In this document: positions 54,014 to 63,546 of the stretch, piece after piece | How the letters are laid out: each line of letters begins with the position of its first letter | Position numbering within the stretch: the first letter of the stretch is position 1 | DNA from: Demequina gelatinilytica | Lineage (GTDB): Bacteria > Actinomycetota > Actinomycetes > Actinomycetales > Demequinaceae | Direction: 5' to 3' | NCBI RefSeq assembly: GCF_000971115.1 | Contig: NZ_BBLV01000001.1 | Location: 1 to 64,000 of the forward strand | DNA length: 64,000 bases | Position numbers and translations under genes: made by a program | The notes under the pieces: generated by a model | Database searches by the model: none | What the model was told of the DNA's origin: nothing | The model's input: only the letters and a program-made list of their open reading frames with translations

Positions 54014-55546
54014 ATGTGGGACGACGACACGCGCTACGCGGTGATCCACGGTAAGGACGCCCGCTACGACGGGCAGTTCTTCACCGCGGTCCGCACCACG
54101 GGCATCTACTGCCGGCCCTCGTGCCCCGCCCGCACCCCCGCCCGCGCCAACGTCACCTTCTACCCGAGCGCTGCCGCCGCTCAGCGCGCCGGCTTCCGCG
54201 CATGCCGCCGATGCTTCCCGGACGATGCACCCGGCTCGCCCCGCTGGAAGGTGGGAGAGGACATCGCGAGCCGCGCGATGCGGATGATCGACGACGGGCT
54301 GGTCGAGCGCGAGGGGGTCGCGGGCCTCGCGCGCAGGCTCGGCTACACCGAGCGGCACGTGTCGCGCGTGCTGGTCGACGAGCTCGGCGCAAGCCCGCAG
54401 GCCCTCGCGATCGCGCATCGTCTCCACCACGCCCGCGCGCTGCTCGAGGGCACGGAGATGCCCGTCTCCGAGGTCGCCTTCGCCGCGGGATTCGGGTCGG
54501 TGCGGCAGTTCAACGACGCCGCGCGGTCGGCGTGGGACCTCACCCCGTCGCAGGTGCGCGGGCGCGGGGCGGCACCCCAGGCGGCGCTCCCTGGAGAGGC
54601 ACGCCTCGAGCTTCGCCTGAGGCACCGCCGACCGGCGACCACCGCACGCACGCTCGCGTTCCTCGGCGCGCGCGCCGTCGACGGCGTCGAGTCCTGGGAC
54701 GGCACGTCCTACTCCCGCACCCTCTCGCTCCCGCACGGGCCGGGGCGTGTGAGCCTCGCGCCGGCGGACGGCTACGTGAGCGCCAGGCTCTCGCTCGCGG
54801 ATGTTCGCGACCTCGGCACGGCGGTGGCGCGGTGCCGTCGCCTGCTCGATCTCGACGCGGACCCCGCGGCGGTCGACGCGGCGCTCGGAGCCTCGCCCCT
54901 GCTCGCCGCGCATGTGGAGGCCACGCCGGGCCTGCGCGTGCCAGGGGCGGTCGCACCGTTCGAGATGGTCGTCCGGGCGATCGTGGGGCAGCAGGTGAGC
55001 GTCGCGGGCGCGCGGCGGACGCTGGGCGCGCTGGTCGAGCGCTGGGCTCCGGAGCCGAGCGTCCCGCGAGGCGGCCATGAGGCGGATCCACGCATGGCGA
55101 CCGTCCCGGCCGGCATGGGAAGCGTGTTCCCCGGGCCCGCAGAGCTCGCCGACGTCGACCCCACGAGCGGGCTGATCCCGCAGGCGCGGTGGCGCGCGAT
55201 CTCCGCGGCGGCGCGGGCGATGCTCGACGGCGCCCTCGACCTGGGGCCGGGCGCGGACCGCACCGAGGCGCGCCGGGCGCTGCTCGCCATCCCCGGGATC
55301 GGGCCATGGACCGCCGAGTACGTGGCCCTGCGCGCCCTGGGCGACCCGGATGCCTTCCCCACGGGGGACCTGGTGCTGCAGCGCGCCGCGGGGCTCGACG
55401 CGGCAGCCCTCGCGTCAGCCGCGGAGGCCTGGCGGCCGTGGCGCGCCTACGCCGCGCTTCACCTGTGGACCGCGGTGGCGGAGGGCCGGATCGACGCGTC
55501 CGCACCCGCGCGGCCTCGCCGCGCGCGCCGACCCGCGCGGGTCTAG
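54014..55546 (+). CDS. Ada/AlkA fusion: DNA alkylation sensor and 3-methyladenine glycosylase
   Basis: 510 residues from ATG 54014 (ATG 54008 also possible). The N-terminal zinc-Cys domain has GIYCRPSCPARTP (Cys about 33 and 37) and FRACRRCFPD (two more Cys), as in Ada. An AraC-type HTH follows (GYTERHVSRVLVDELGASP). The C-terminal half is AlkA-like: an N-terminal fold and the HhH-GPD site LAIPGIGPWTAEYVALRALG with the catalytic Asp in TGDLVL. Such fusions act as regulator and glycosylase in one protein. It lies near the photolyase gene, so this may be a DNA-repair neighbourhood. Confidence 0.93.
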   Translation: MWDDDTRYAVIHGKDARYDGQFFTAVRTTGIYCRPSCPARTPARANVTFYPSAAAAQRAGFRACRRCFPDDAPGSPRWKVGEDIASRAMRMIDDGLVEREGVAGLARRLGYTERHVSRVLVDELGASPQALAIAHRLHHARALLEGTEMPVSEVAFAAGFGSVRQFNDAARSAWDLTPSQVRGRGAAPQAALPGEARLELRLRHRRPATTARTLAFLGARAVDGVESWDGTSYSRTLSLPHGPGRVSLAPADGYVSARLSLADVRDLGTAVARCRRLLDLDADPAAVDAALGASPLLAAHVEATPGLRVPGAVAPFEMVVRAIVGQQVSVAGARRTLGALVERWAPEPSVPRGGHEADPRMATVPAGMGSVFPGPAELADVDPTSGLIPQARWRAISAAARAMLDGALDLGPGADRTEARRALLAIPGIGPWTAEYVALRALGDPDAFPTGDLVLQRAAGLDAAALASAAEAWRPWRAYAALHLWTAVAEGRIDASAPARPRRARRPARV

Positions 55547-55623
55547 CCTGAGCCTGAGGGGGGTCGTTCACCGAGCGCGATGTGCTCGGGTCTGAGGGGC
55601 GGTGCCTTCCCCGCGACGGGGGG

Positions 55624-56574
55624 CTACGTGGGGAAGGCGCCTATCAGCACCGCGTTGACAGGCTCCTCGCCACCCACGAGCGCCGCGATCTGACGGCGCA
55701 CCAGGTCCGTGTAGCGACGATCGGTCAGCCGCTCGGTGCCCGCGATGTGCGGCACCACGATGCAGCCCGGCGCGCTGAACAGCGGGTGCCCGTCGGGCAG
55801 CGGCTCGGGATCGGTGACGTCGAGCGCCGCGCGCAGCCGCCCGCTCTCGAGCTCCGCGAGCAGGGCATCGGTGTCGACCACCTTGCCGCGGCCGACGTTG
55901 AGGAGCAGCGCATCGTCCCTCATCGCGGCGAGGAAGCGCGCGTCGACGAGCTTGTCCGTCTCCTCCGTGTGCGGCGTGACAAGGATGACGATGTCGAAGC
56001 CCGGCAGCAGCCCGTGGATGTCCGCGATCGCGTGGACCAGGGTCCCGTCGGGCGCCGTGCGGGACGTGCGCGCGACGCCCTCGACGTGGACCTCGCTCGC
56101 GCGCAGCCGCACCGCGATCGCCTCGCCGATGCTTCCGTAGCCGACGATGAGCGCGCGCGAGTCCGCGAGCGACGGCGTGTCCTGGTCGGGCTCCCACCGG
56201 CCGCGCCGCTGCGCGTCGAGGAACCGCGGCAGGCGCCGCTGCGAGGCGAGCGCGAGCAGCATCGTCATCTCCGCGACGCGCGTGTCGTGGACGCCGCGCG
56301 CGTTCGCGAGCGTGACGCCCGGTGGAACGAAGGGCGCGATGTGCTCATAGCCGGCCGAGGCGATCTGCACCACGCGGAGGTTCGGGCACGCGGCGAGACG
56401 CCCGTACACGCGGCGCCCTCCCGTCCAGTGCGGCATGCACATGAGGACGATGCGGTCGCGCTCGGCCTCCGGGACCTCGCCCTCGGCGGGGTTCCAGACG
56501 ATCACGCGGGCACCCTCGCCGGGGTCGCCCAGGGCGTCGGCCACCTCGCGCGACGGCACCCCGACCGTGATCAC
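55624..56574 (-). CDS. D-isomer 2-hydroxyacid dehydrogenase
   Basis: 316 residues from GTG 56574, overlapping the ROK gene stop by GTGA. NAD-binding LIVGYGSIGEAIAVRL, catalytic Arg in LLLNVGRGKVVDTDAL, Glu in VTDPEPLPDGHPLF and His in CIVVPHIAGT. This family reduces 2-oxo acids or oxidises D-2-hydroxy acids with NAD. Coupled to the ROK repressor, so probably part of sugar metabolism. Confidence 0.92.
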   Translation of the reverse strand: MITVGVPSREVADALGDPGEGARVIVWNPAEGEVPEAERDRIVLMCMPHWTGGRRVYGRLAACPNLRVVQIASAGYEHIAPFVPPGVTLANARGVHDTRVAEMTMLLALASQRRLPRFLDAQRRGRWEPDQDTPSLADSRALIVGYGSIGEAIAVRLRASEVHVEGVARTSRTAPDGTLVHAIADIHGLLPGFDIVILVTPHTEETDKLVDARFLAAMRDDALLLNVGRGKVVDTDALLAELESGRLRAALDVTDPEPLPDGHPLFSAPGCIVVPHIAGTERLTDRRYTDLVRRQIAALVGGEEPVNAVLIGAFPT

Positions 56575-57752
56575 GCGGCCACCGTGAGCGGGGTCCCGGC
56601 GGGGTCCTGGAGCAGCGGCGCGAACGCGCGCTCCGCGGCCCCGATGAGCAGCCGGTTGCCGCCGAGCGCGGCCCGCGCGATGGCGACGTCCTCCGCATCG
56701 GGCCGGAACGCGAGCGCGCGGACGCGCTGCTGGACCAGCTCGCGCCGCACGTCGAACAGCCCGCCCAGGTAGCCCGCGAGCAGCACGGCATCGGGATCGA
56801 AGGCGCACTCGAGGTTGGCGATCGCGAGCGCGAGCGTCTCGGCGTAGCCGTCCAGCGCCGCGTCGTCGTGCGCGGCGGCGTCGAGGCGCGGGGCGTTGAC
56901 CTCCGTCTCGAGGCAGCCGCGGCGCCCGCACGAGCAGCGCTCGCCGTTCGAACGGATCATCATGTGGCCGAACTCGCCGCCGTAGCCGCGACCGCCGCGG
57001 AGCATGCGCCCGCCCACGAGCGCCGCGCCGCCGATGCCGGACGCGGATCCGTTGAGGTAGACCACGGTGTCGATGCCGCGCGCGGCCCCGAAGCTCCACT
57101 CGGCGCGCAGGCCCATGTTGGCGTCGTTGCCCACCGTCACGGGAAGCTCGAGCGCCTCTGCGAGCTGCTCCCTGAACGACACCTCGCGCCAGCCGAGGTG
57201 CGGCGCGTCGACCACCACCTCGCCGTCGACCGAGACCAGCCCGGGCACCGCGGCGCCCAGGCCCGCGATGCGAGGCCCGTCGAGCTCGGCCGCGACCTCG
57301 CGGGCCGCCTCCCAGGCGAACGCGACCGCATCGGCGGGCGTGGGCGGCGCGCTCACCGAAGCGCGCCGACGCGCGAGCACCGTCCCGTCGATCGCGACGG
57401 CGCCCAGCTCGAGGGCGTCCACATCGGGGTGGAGGGCGAGCGCGACCACATCGCGCCGCGGCCGCACGATGAGGCTCGGACGCCCGACCGCGCCGGTCTC
57501 TGCGGCCGCGTCCTCGATCACCAGGCCGAGCTCCGCGAGCTCCGTCACCAGGCCGCCGATGGTCGAGCGGTTGAGCCCGGTGTCGCGCGTGAGCTGCGCG
57601 CGGGTGAGCGGGCCGCCGTAGTGGACAGCGGTGAGGAGCGCCGAGAGGTTGTGGCGGCGCGTGTGGTCGTTGCGGCTGCCACGCGCGGCGGCGACGCGCG
57701 CCTCCGCGGGCGACTCGTCGGTCGCGTCCGTGATCCCCGTCGCCTCTGGCAT
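56571..57752 (-). CDS. xylR: ROK family repressor (XylR-type)
   Basis: 393 residues. N-terminal winged HTH (HNLSALLTAVHYGGPLTRAQ, TGLNRSTIGGLVTELAELGL) and a ROK sugar-kinase-like domain with the zinc motif GERCSCGRRGCLETEV and GYGGEFGHMMI. XylR-type ROK proteins repress xylose genes and lift on xylose. It is divergent from xylA and has a palindrome between them, so it is a good candidate for the xylA regulator. Confidence 0.88.
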   Translation of the reverse strand: MPEATGITDATDESPAEARVAAARGSRNDHTRRHNLSALLTAVHYGGPLTRAQLTRDTGLNRSTIGGLVTELAELGLVIEDAAAETGAVGRPSLIVRPRRDVVALALHPDVDALELGAVAIDGTVLARRRASVSAPPTPADAVAFAWEAAREVAAELDGPRIAGLGAAVPGLVSVDGEVVVDAPHLGWREVSFREQLAEALELPVTVGNDANMGLRAEWSFGAARGIDTVVYLNGSASGIGGAALVGGRMLRGGRGYGGEFGHMMIRSNGERCSCGRRGCLETEVNAPRLDAAAHDDAALDGYAETLALAIANLECAFDPDAVLLAGYLGGLFDVRRELVQQRVRALAFRPDAEDVAIARAALGGNRLLIGAAERAFAPLLQDPAGTPLTVAA

Positions 57753-57917
57753 CGTTCCTCCTTCGTGCTCGTCAGTATGCCCGGGACTCGCCTGCACCGT
57801 GATCCCCCGCGCCTCGGATCGGGGTGCTCCGGACTCCGGATCGCACGCGGCGGGCCACCACGGGACACCCTGTCGTCGGCCGGGGCGCCCCGCCCGTCGA
57901 CGCGCGTGCGCCCCGCT

Positions 57918-57960
57918 TTGACGGAGCCGCCCGTCGGGTATATGTTTCCTGCGGGAACAT
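57918..57960 (+). promoter_or_regulatory. xylA promoter and ROK operator
   Basis: TTGACG (57918-57923), 17 nt, TATGTT (57941-57946). ATGTTTCC-TGC-GGGAACAT (57942-57960, one mismatch) overlaps the -10. A repressor here would block polymerase. It is 33 bp before the xylA ATG. Confidence 0.7.
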
Positions 57961-57993
57961 TTTACCCCGCTCAATGACGAATGGAGTTCGAGC

Positions 57994-59184
57994 ATGTCGC
58001 TCACCCCCACCCCGGCCGATCACTTCACGTTCGGCCTCTGGACCATCGGCTGGCCGGCTGCGGACCCGTTCGGCTCCGCGACGCGCGGCCCGCTCGGCGC
58101 GGTCGAGGCGATCCACAAGCTCGCGGAGCTCGGCGCCTACGGCATGACGTTCCACGACGACGACCTCTTCCCCTTCGGGTGCTCGGACGCGGACCGTCGC
58201 GCCGCGATCGACGCGCTGAAGAAGGCGTGCGACGAGACCGGGATGAAGATCCCGATGATCACCACCAACACCTTCACCCACCCGGTGTTCAAGGACGGCG
58301 GCGTCACCTCCAACGACCGCGCGGTGCGCCGCTTCACCCTTCGCAAGGTGCTGCGCAACATCGACCTGGCCGCCGAGCTGGGCGCGACCACCTTCGTGAT
58401 GTGGGGCGGCCGCGAGGGTGCCGAGTACGACTTCTCGAAGGACATCCGGGTCGCGCTCGAGCGCTACCGCGAGGCGGCGAACATCTTCGGCGCCTACGTG
58501 CTGGAGAAGGGCTACGACCTCAAGTTCGCGATCGAGCCCAAGCCCAACGAGCCCCGCGGCGACATCCTGCTGCCGACCGTGGGCCACGCGATGGCGTTCA
58601 TCGAGACGCTCGACCACCCCGAGCTGGTGGGCCTCAACCCCGAGGTCGGCCACGAGCAGATGGCGGGCCTCAACTTCACCGCCGGCATCGCTCAGGCGCT
58701 GTACCAGGGCAAGCTCTTCCACATCGACCTCAACGGCCAGCGCGGCATCAAGTACGACCAGGACCTGGTGTTCGGCCACGGCGACCTGCAGAACGCGTTC
58801 GCGCTGGTGGACCTGCTCGAGAACGGCGGCCCCGACGGCGGCCCGTCCTACACCGGCCCCCGCCACTTCGACTACAAGCCCTCGCGCACCGAGGACTTCG
58901 ACGGCGTGTGGGAGTCCGCGCGGGCGAACATGCGGATGTACCTCGCGCTCAAGGAGCGCGCGGCCGCGTTCCGCGCCGACCCCGAGGTGCAGGAGGCCAT
59001 CGCGGCCACCAAGCAGCACGAGCTCGCGCAGACCACCCTGGGCGCCGGGGAGACGATCTCCGACCTCCTCGCCGACGCCTCCGCGTACGAGGACTTCGAC
59101 GCGGACGCGTACTACAACGGCAAGGGCTTCGGCTTCGTGCGCCTGCAGCAGCTCGCTGTCGAGCACCTCATGGGCGCCCGCTGA
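57994..59184 (+). CDS. xylA: Xylose isomerase
   Basis: 396 residues, class I (actinobacterial) length. It turns xylose into xylulose with two metal ions. Active site: FHDDDLFP (catalytic His/Asp), the metal glutamate in [10 protein letters not shown] and [11 protein letters not shown] with Glu/His, and the hinge [24 protein letters not shown] precedes the ATG. First gene of the xylA-xylB pair. Confidence 0.97.
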   Translation: MSLTPTPADHFTFGLWTIGWPAADPFGSATRGPLGAVEAIHKLAELGAYGMTFHDDDLFPFGCSDADRRAAIDALKKACDETGMKIPMITTNTFTHPVFKDGGVTSNDRAVRRFTLRKVLRNIDLAAELGATTFVMWGGREGAEYDFSKDIRVALERYREAANIFGAYVLEKGYDLKFAIEPKPNEPRGDILLPTVGHAMAFIETLDHPELVGLNPEVGHEQMAGLNFTAGIAQALYQGKLFHIDLNGQRGIKYDQDLVFGHGDLQNAFALVDLLENGGPDGGPSYTGPRHFDYKPSRTEDFDGVWESARANMRMYLALKERAAAFRADPEVQEAIAATKQHELAQTTLGAGETISDLLADASAYEDFDADAYYNGKGFGFVRLQQLAVEHLMGAR

Positions 59185-59198
59185 CCTTCCCCCCTCCC

Positions 59199-59238
59199 GC
59201 GTCCCGGCCGCCCGACCTCCTTGGGGCGGCCGGGACGC
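59199..59238 (+). other. Hairpin between xylA and xylB
   Basis: Perfect 15-bp stem GCGTCCCGGCCGCCC with its complement at 59224-59238 over a ten-base loop, 15 bp after the xylA stop. Without a T run it may be a weak terminator or an mRNA end that makes xylA more abundant than xylB. Confidence 0.65.
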
Positions 59239-59272
59239 ACCTTCTCCCGCCTGATCAACGAAAGGCCCGCGC

Positions 59273-60700
59273 ATGACCCTCGTCGCCGGCGTCGACTCCT
59301 CCACCCAGTCCTGCAAGGTGGTGATCCGCGACCTCGACACCGGTGCCGTGGTGCGCACCGGGCGCGCATCGCACCCGGACGGCACCTCCGTGGACCCCGC
59401 GTCCTGGTGGGACGCGCTGCTCGCAGCGCTCGCCGAAGCGGGCGGCCTCGCCGACGTCGCCGCCATCTCCGTGGGCGGCCAGCAGCATGGCATGGTCGCG
59501 CTCGACGCCGCGGGCGAGGTGGTCCGCGACGCGCTGCTGTGGAACGACACCCGCTCCGCGGGCGCGGCGGCGGACCTCATCGCCGAGCTCGGCGCGGACG
59601 CCCTGGCGGACAGGACGGGCCTGGTGCCCGTCGCATCGTTCACGTCGACCAAGCTGCGCTGGCTGCGCGACGCCGAGCCGGAGAACGCCGCGCGGGTCGC
59701 GGCGGTCGCGCTTCCCCACGACTGGCTCACGTGGCGTCTGCGGGGCTACGGGCCCGCGGCGTCGTCCCCGCTGGGACCCGACCTCGAGGCGCTCACCACG
59801 GACCGCTCCGACGCGTCCGGCACCGGCTACTGGAGCGCCGCCACGGGCGAGTACGACCGCGACCTGCTGGTCACCGCGCTGGGGCACGATGCCGTGGTCC
59901 CGCGCGTGCTCGGGCCGGGCGAGAGCGCGGGCACCGTCCTGCCCGAGATCGCCGGCCACGAGGGCTGCCTGGTGGGCCCCGGTGCGGGCGACAACGCCGC
60001 GGCGGGCCTGGGCCTGGGAGCGGCCGTGGGCGACGTGGTCATCTCGCTCGGCACGTCCGGCACGGTGTTCGCGGTGACCGAGCGGGGCTTCCGCGACGCG
60101 ACCGGGATCGTGGCGGGCTTCGCCTCGGCCTCGGGCGAGCACCTGCCGCTCGTGTGCACGCTCAACGCCTCCCGCGTGCTCGACGCCTTCGCCCGGGTGC
60201 TGGGCGTCGACTACGACGAGCTCGGCGCGCTGGCCCTCGAGGCCGAGCCCGGCGCGGGCGGCCTCACCCTGGTCCCCTACTTCGAGGGCGAGCGCACCCC
60301 GAACCTGCCCGACGCGACCGCGACACTGTCGGGCATGACCCTGGCCAACACCACGCGCGCGAACATGGCGCGCGCCGCGATCGAGGGCATGCTCGCGGCG
60401 CAGGCGGTCGGGATGGAGGCGATCCTGTCCGCGGGGGTGTCCGCCACGCGCGCGCTCCTGGTCGGCGGCTCGGCGCAGAACCCGGCGGTCCAGGCGATCG
60501 CGGCGCAGGTCTTCGACGTGCCCGTCGAGGTGCCCGAGCCCGGCGAGTACGTGGCCGCCGGCGCTGCGGTGCAGGCGGCGTGGGCGCTCACGGGGACACG
60601 GCCCGCGTGGCCGCTCGCGGTGGTCGCGGCGCCGGAGAAGGACACGCGGCCCGAGATCATGGCGGCGTACGCCGCGGCCGCCGGGACCTACACCGCGTAG
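59273..60700 (+). CDS. xylB: Xylulokinase
   Basis: 475 residues of the FGGY sugar-kinase family: [15 protein letters not shown] (phosphate loop), [10 protein letters not shown] (substrate Asp nearby), [13 protein letters not shown] and [19 protein letters not shown]. It phosphorylates xylulose with ATP to enter the pentose phosphate pathway. GAAAGG lies before ATG 59273. Confidence 0.96.
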   Translation: MTLVAGVDSSTQSCKVVIRDLDTGAVVRTGRASHPDGTSVDPASWWDALLAALAEAGGLADVAAISVGGQQHGMVALDAAGEVVRDALLWNDTRSAGAAADLIAELGADALADRTGLVPVASFTSTKLRWLRDAEPENAARVAAVALPHDWLTWRLRGYGPAASSPLGPDLEALTTDRSDASGTGYWSAATGEYDRDLLVTALGHDAVVPRVLGPGESAGTVLPEIAGHEGCLVGPGAGDNAAAGLGLGAAVGDVVISLGTSGTVFAVTERGFRDATGIVAGFASASGEHLPLVCTLNASRVLDAFARVLGVDYDELGALALEAEPGAGGLTLVPYFEGERTPNLPDATATLSGMTLANTTRANMARAAIEGMLAAQAVGMEAILSAGVSATRALLVGGSAQNPAVQAIAAQVFDVPVEVPEPGEYVAAGAAVQAAWALTGTRPAWPLAVVAAPEKDTRPEIMAAYAAAAGTYTA

Positions 60701-60792
60701 CCGGACCCGGCATCGTCCCTCGACGGGCGCGTGTCGGAGCGCGCGCGTAATGTCCGTATTCGGGGCCTCCGGCGGCCCCGGAGGGGCGGACC

Positions 60793-62139
60793 ATGACCAT
60801 CAGCTTCGTGCTCGAGGCGATCGTGGTGCTCGGCTCGATCGTGCTGGGCACCCGCGCCGGCGGCGTGGGCGTCGGCATCTGGGGCGGCGTCGGCATGTTC
60901 GTCCTCGTGTTCCTCTTCGGGGAGGCGCCGGGCGAGGCCCCGATCACGGCGATCGGCATCATCCTCGGCGTGGTCACCTCCGCGGCGCTCATGCAGGCCG
61001 CGGGCGGCATCGACTGGATGGTCGCCATGGCGGCGCGCGTCATCGAGAAGCGGCCCAAGCAGATCACGGTCATCGCGCCGCTCACCGCGTTCCTGTTCTG
61101 CGCGGGTGCCGGGACCGGCAACATCGTCTTCCCGCTGCTGCCCGTGGTCTACGACCTCTCGGTCAAGAACGGCATCCGGCCGGCACGGCCGCTCACGGTC
61201 ACGGTGGTCCAGTCCGGCATCGCGCTCGCCGCCTCGCCGGTGTCCGCCGCCATGGCCGCGATGCTCGCCTTCACCGACGTCGCGCCCTACAACCTGGGTC
61301 TGGCGCAGATCCTCGCGATCACGTTCCCCGCGTGCGTCATCGGCATCGTGGTCACGTCGCTCGTGGTGAACCGCATGTGGAAGGACATGGACGACGACCC
61401 CGAGATCCAGGAGCGCATCGCGGCCGGCGCCGTCGCCGCCTTGCGGCCCGATGCGGGCGGCAGCTCCACGGCGCACCTCACCTACACGGCGCGCGGCAGG
61501 AACGCGGCGATCACGTTCCTGCTGGGAGTGCTCGCGATCGTGCTGTTCGGCATCTTCGAGGCCCTCCGCCCCACCTACACGGTCGACGGCGAGGAGGTGC
61601 GCGTCGGGATGGGCGTCACCATCATCCTGGTGATGCTCGTCGTGAGCGCGATCATCATCTTCGTCGGCCGGCCCAAGGTCGCATCGGTCCCCGACCAGTC
61701 GGTGTTCAAGGCGGGCATGGTGGCCGCCATCGCGCTGTTCGGCATCGCATGGCTCACGGCGACGTTCATCGCGGCGCACGAGGACTACATCGTGTCCACG
61801 GTCGGCTCCTGGGTCACCGACTTCCGCTTCATCTTCGCCCTCGCGGTGTTCCTGGTCGCCGCGATGACCACCAGCCAGTCGACCGCGACCAACACCATCG
61901 TCCCCATCGGCCTCGCGGCAGGGCTGCCTGTCGGCTCGGTGGCGGGCATGTGGGCCGGCGGCCTCGGCGGCGTCTACACGCTTCCGGCCAACGGCCCCCA
62001 GATCGCCGCGGCCAACTTCGACGAGACCGGCTCGACCAAGCTGGGCACCAAGCTGCTCGACCACAGCTTCTTCGTGCCGATGGCGATCCTCTCCTTCACT
62101 ACAGTCGTGGTCGGCGCGCTCATCGGCGCATTCTTCTGA
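60793..62139 (+). CDS. Anaerobic C4-dicarboxylate transporter family protein (DcuA/B-like)
   Basis: 448 residues with about 11 membrane segments. The N-terminal part (IVVLGSIVLGTRAGGVGVGIWGG, then QAAGGIDWMV) and CAGAGTGNIVFPLLPVVYDL, ALAASPVSAAMAAML match DcuA/DcuB. These carriers exchange C4-dicarboxylates such as aspartate/fumarate/succinate. The gene lies 30 bp before an M20 peptidase, so import or export of an acidic peptide product is possible. Confidence 0.82.
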   Translation: MTISFVLEAIVVLGSIVLGTRAGGVGVGIWGGVGMFVLVFLFGEAPGEAPITAIGIILGVVTSAALMQAAGGIDWMVAMAARVIEKRPKQITVIAPLTAFLFCAGAGTGNIVFPLLPVVYDLSVKNGIRPARPLTVTVVQSGIALAASPVSAAMAAMLAFTDVAPYNLGLAQILAITFPACVIGIVVTSLVVNRMWKDMDDDPEIQERIAAGAVAALRPDAGGSSTAHLTYTARGRNAAITFLLGVLAIVLFGIFEALRPTYTVDGEEVRVGMGVTIILVMLVVSAIIIFVGRPKVASVPDQSVFKAGMVAAIALFGIAWLTATFIAAHEDYIVSTVGSWVTDFRFIFALAVFLVAAMTTSQSTATNTIVPIGLAAGLPVGSVAGMWAGGLGGVYTLPANGPQIAAANFDETGSTKLGTKLLDHSFFVPMAILSFTTVVVGALIGAFF

Positions 62140-62168
62140 CCCGCATCCGCACGGAAAGGCGTTCACCC

Positions 62169-63515
62169 ATGCCCGCAACGTCCATGGCCGCGAAGGTCCA
62201 TGACCTCATGCCCGGCGTCATCGAGGACCTCAAGGAGCTCATCTCGATCCCGTCGATCGCGTTCCCCGGCTACCCCGAGGAGCCCGTGCACGCGATGGCG
62301 CAGCGCACGCTCGAGCTGGTCCAGGAGGCCGGCTTCGCGGATGCGCGCCTCATGGACGTGCCATGGGGCTACCCGCCCATCTACGGCGAGATCGCAGGTC
62401 CTCCCGGCTCCCCGGTGGTGGTGCTGTACGCGCACTACGACGTGCAGCCCGCCGCCGTCTCGCAGGGATGGACCACCGAGCCGTTCATGCCCACCGTGAA
62501 GGACGACGGCCGCATCTACGGCCGCGGCGCCGCCGACGACAAGTCCGGCATCGCGACCCACCTGGGCACGCTGCGCGCGTTCGACGGGCAGCCGCCGGTC
62601 ACGCTCCGCCTGATCCTCGAGGGCATGGAGGAGACCGAGAGCAACCTCGAGGAGTTCGTCGAGGCGCACCCGGAGCTGTTCCAGTGCGACCTCTTCGTGG
62701 TCTGCGACATGGGCAACCTGGTCGCCGGCGAGCCGGTGCTGACCACGGCGCTCCGCGGCGACGTGTCCTGCACCGTGACGGTGCGCACGCTCGACCACCC
62801 GCTGCACTCCGGAGTCTTCGGCGGCGCCGCCCCCGACGCCATGATGGCGCTCGCGCGCCTGCTGTCCTCGCTGGTGGACGATGCGGGCGAGGTCGCGGTC
62901 GAGGGCGTCACCACGGGCACGTGGGAGGGCGCGGTGCAGAGCGAGGAGAGCTTCCGCGACGGCGCTCCCCTGCTCGACGGCGTCTCGCTCATCGGCACGG
63001 GGACCATCTCGGACCGGTTGTGGGCCAAGCCGTCGATCAACGCGATCGGTGTCGACATCACGTCGATCAAGGACTCCTCCAACGTGATCCACCCGGCCGC
63101 GAGCGCGAAGATCTCCATGCGCATCGTCCCCGGATCCAACCCCGAGGCGGAGCTCGACGCCCTGGTCGCGCACCTCGAGACCCACGCGCCGTGGGGCGCG
63201 CAGGTCGAGGTCAAGCGCGTCAAGGCCGCTCCGGCGTTCCTGGTGCCCGGCGGCGGCACGGCCGTCGCGGCGGCGCGCGAGGCGATGACGGAGGCCTTCG
63301 GGATGGAGGTCAGCGAGGTCGGGTCGGGCGGCTCCATCCCGCTGCTCCAGACCCTGCGCGAGGCCTGCCCGGCGGCGGAGTTCGCGCTCTGGGGGCCGGA
63401 GGACATGGATAAGTCGCGCATCCACGCGTCCGACGAGAGCGTCGACCCCGCGGAGATCGAGCGCATGGTGCTCGCGCAGGCGCTTCTGCTCGAGAAGCTC
63501 GGCGCGCAGGGCTGA
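62169..63515 (+). CDS. M20 family metallopeptidase
   Basis: 448 residues, a dizinc peptidase: VVLYAHYDVQP (metal His/Asp), GRGAADDKSG (metal Asp), EGMEETESNL (catalytic Glu), DPxHSGVFGGAAPDAM-like HPLHSGVFGG and late DESVDPAEIERM. Similar to ArgE/DapE/dipeptidases and carnosinases. No signal peptide, so cytoplasmic. GGAAAGG precedes ATG 62169; the stop lies within a 15-bp tandem duplication. Confidence 0.92.
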   Translation: MPATSMAAKVHDLMPGVIEDLKELISIPSIAFPGYPEEPVHAMAQRTLELVQEAGFADARLMDVPWGYPPIYGEIAGPPGSPVVVLYAHYDVQPAAVSQGWTTEPFMPTVKDDGRIYGRGAADDKSGIATHLGTLRAFDGQPPVTLRLILEGMEETESNLEEFVEAHPELFQCDLFVVCDMGNLVAGEPVLTTALRGDVSCTVTVRTLDHPLHSGVFGGAAPDAMMALARLLSSLVDDAGEVAVEGVTTGTWEGAVQSEESFRDGAPLLDGVSLIGTGTISDRLWAKPSINAIGVDITSIKDSSNVIHPAASAKISMRIVPGSNPEAELDALVAHLETHAPWGAQVEVKRVKAAPAFLVPGGGTAVAAAREAMTEAFGMEVSEVGSGGSIPLLQTLREACPAAEFALWGPEDMDKSRIHASDESVDPAEIERMVLAQALLLEKLGAQG

Positions 63516-63534
63516 GCCGCGCAGGGCTGAGCCG
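63504..63534. repeat. Tandem 15-bp duplication
   Basis: GCGCAGGGCTGAGCC is repeated head to tail with a 15-bp step across the M20 stop codon, making two in-frame TGA codons. Confidence 0.8.
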
Positions 63535-63546
63535 CGCCGCGCCCCG

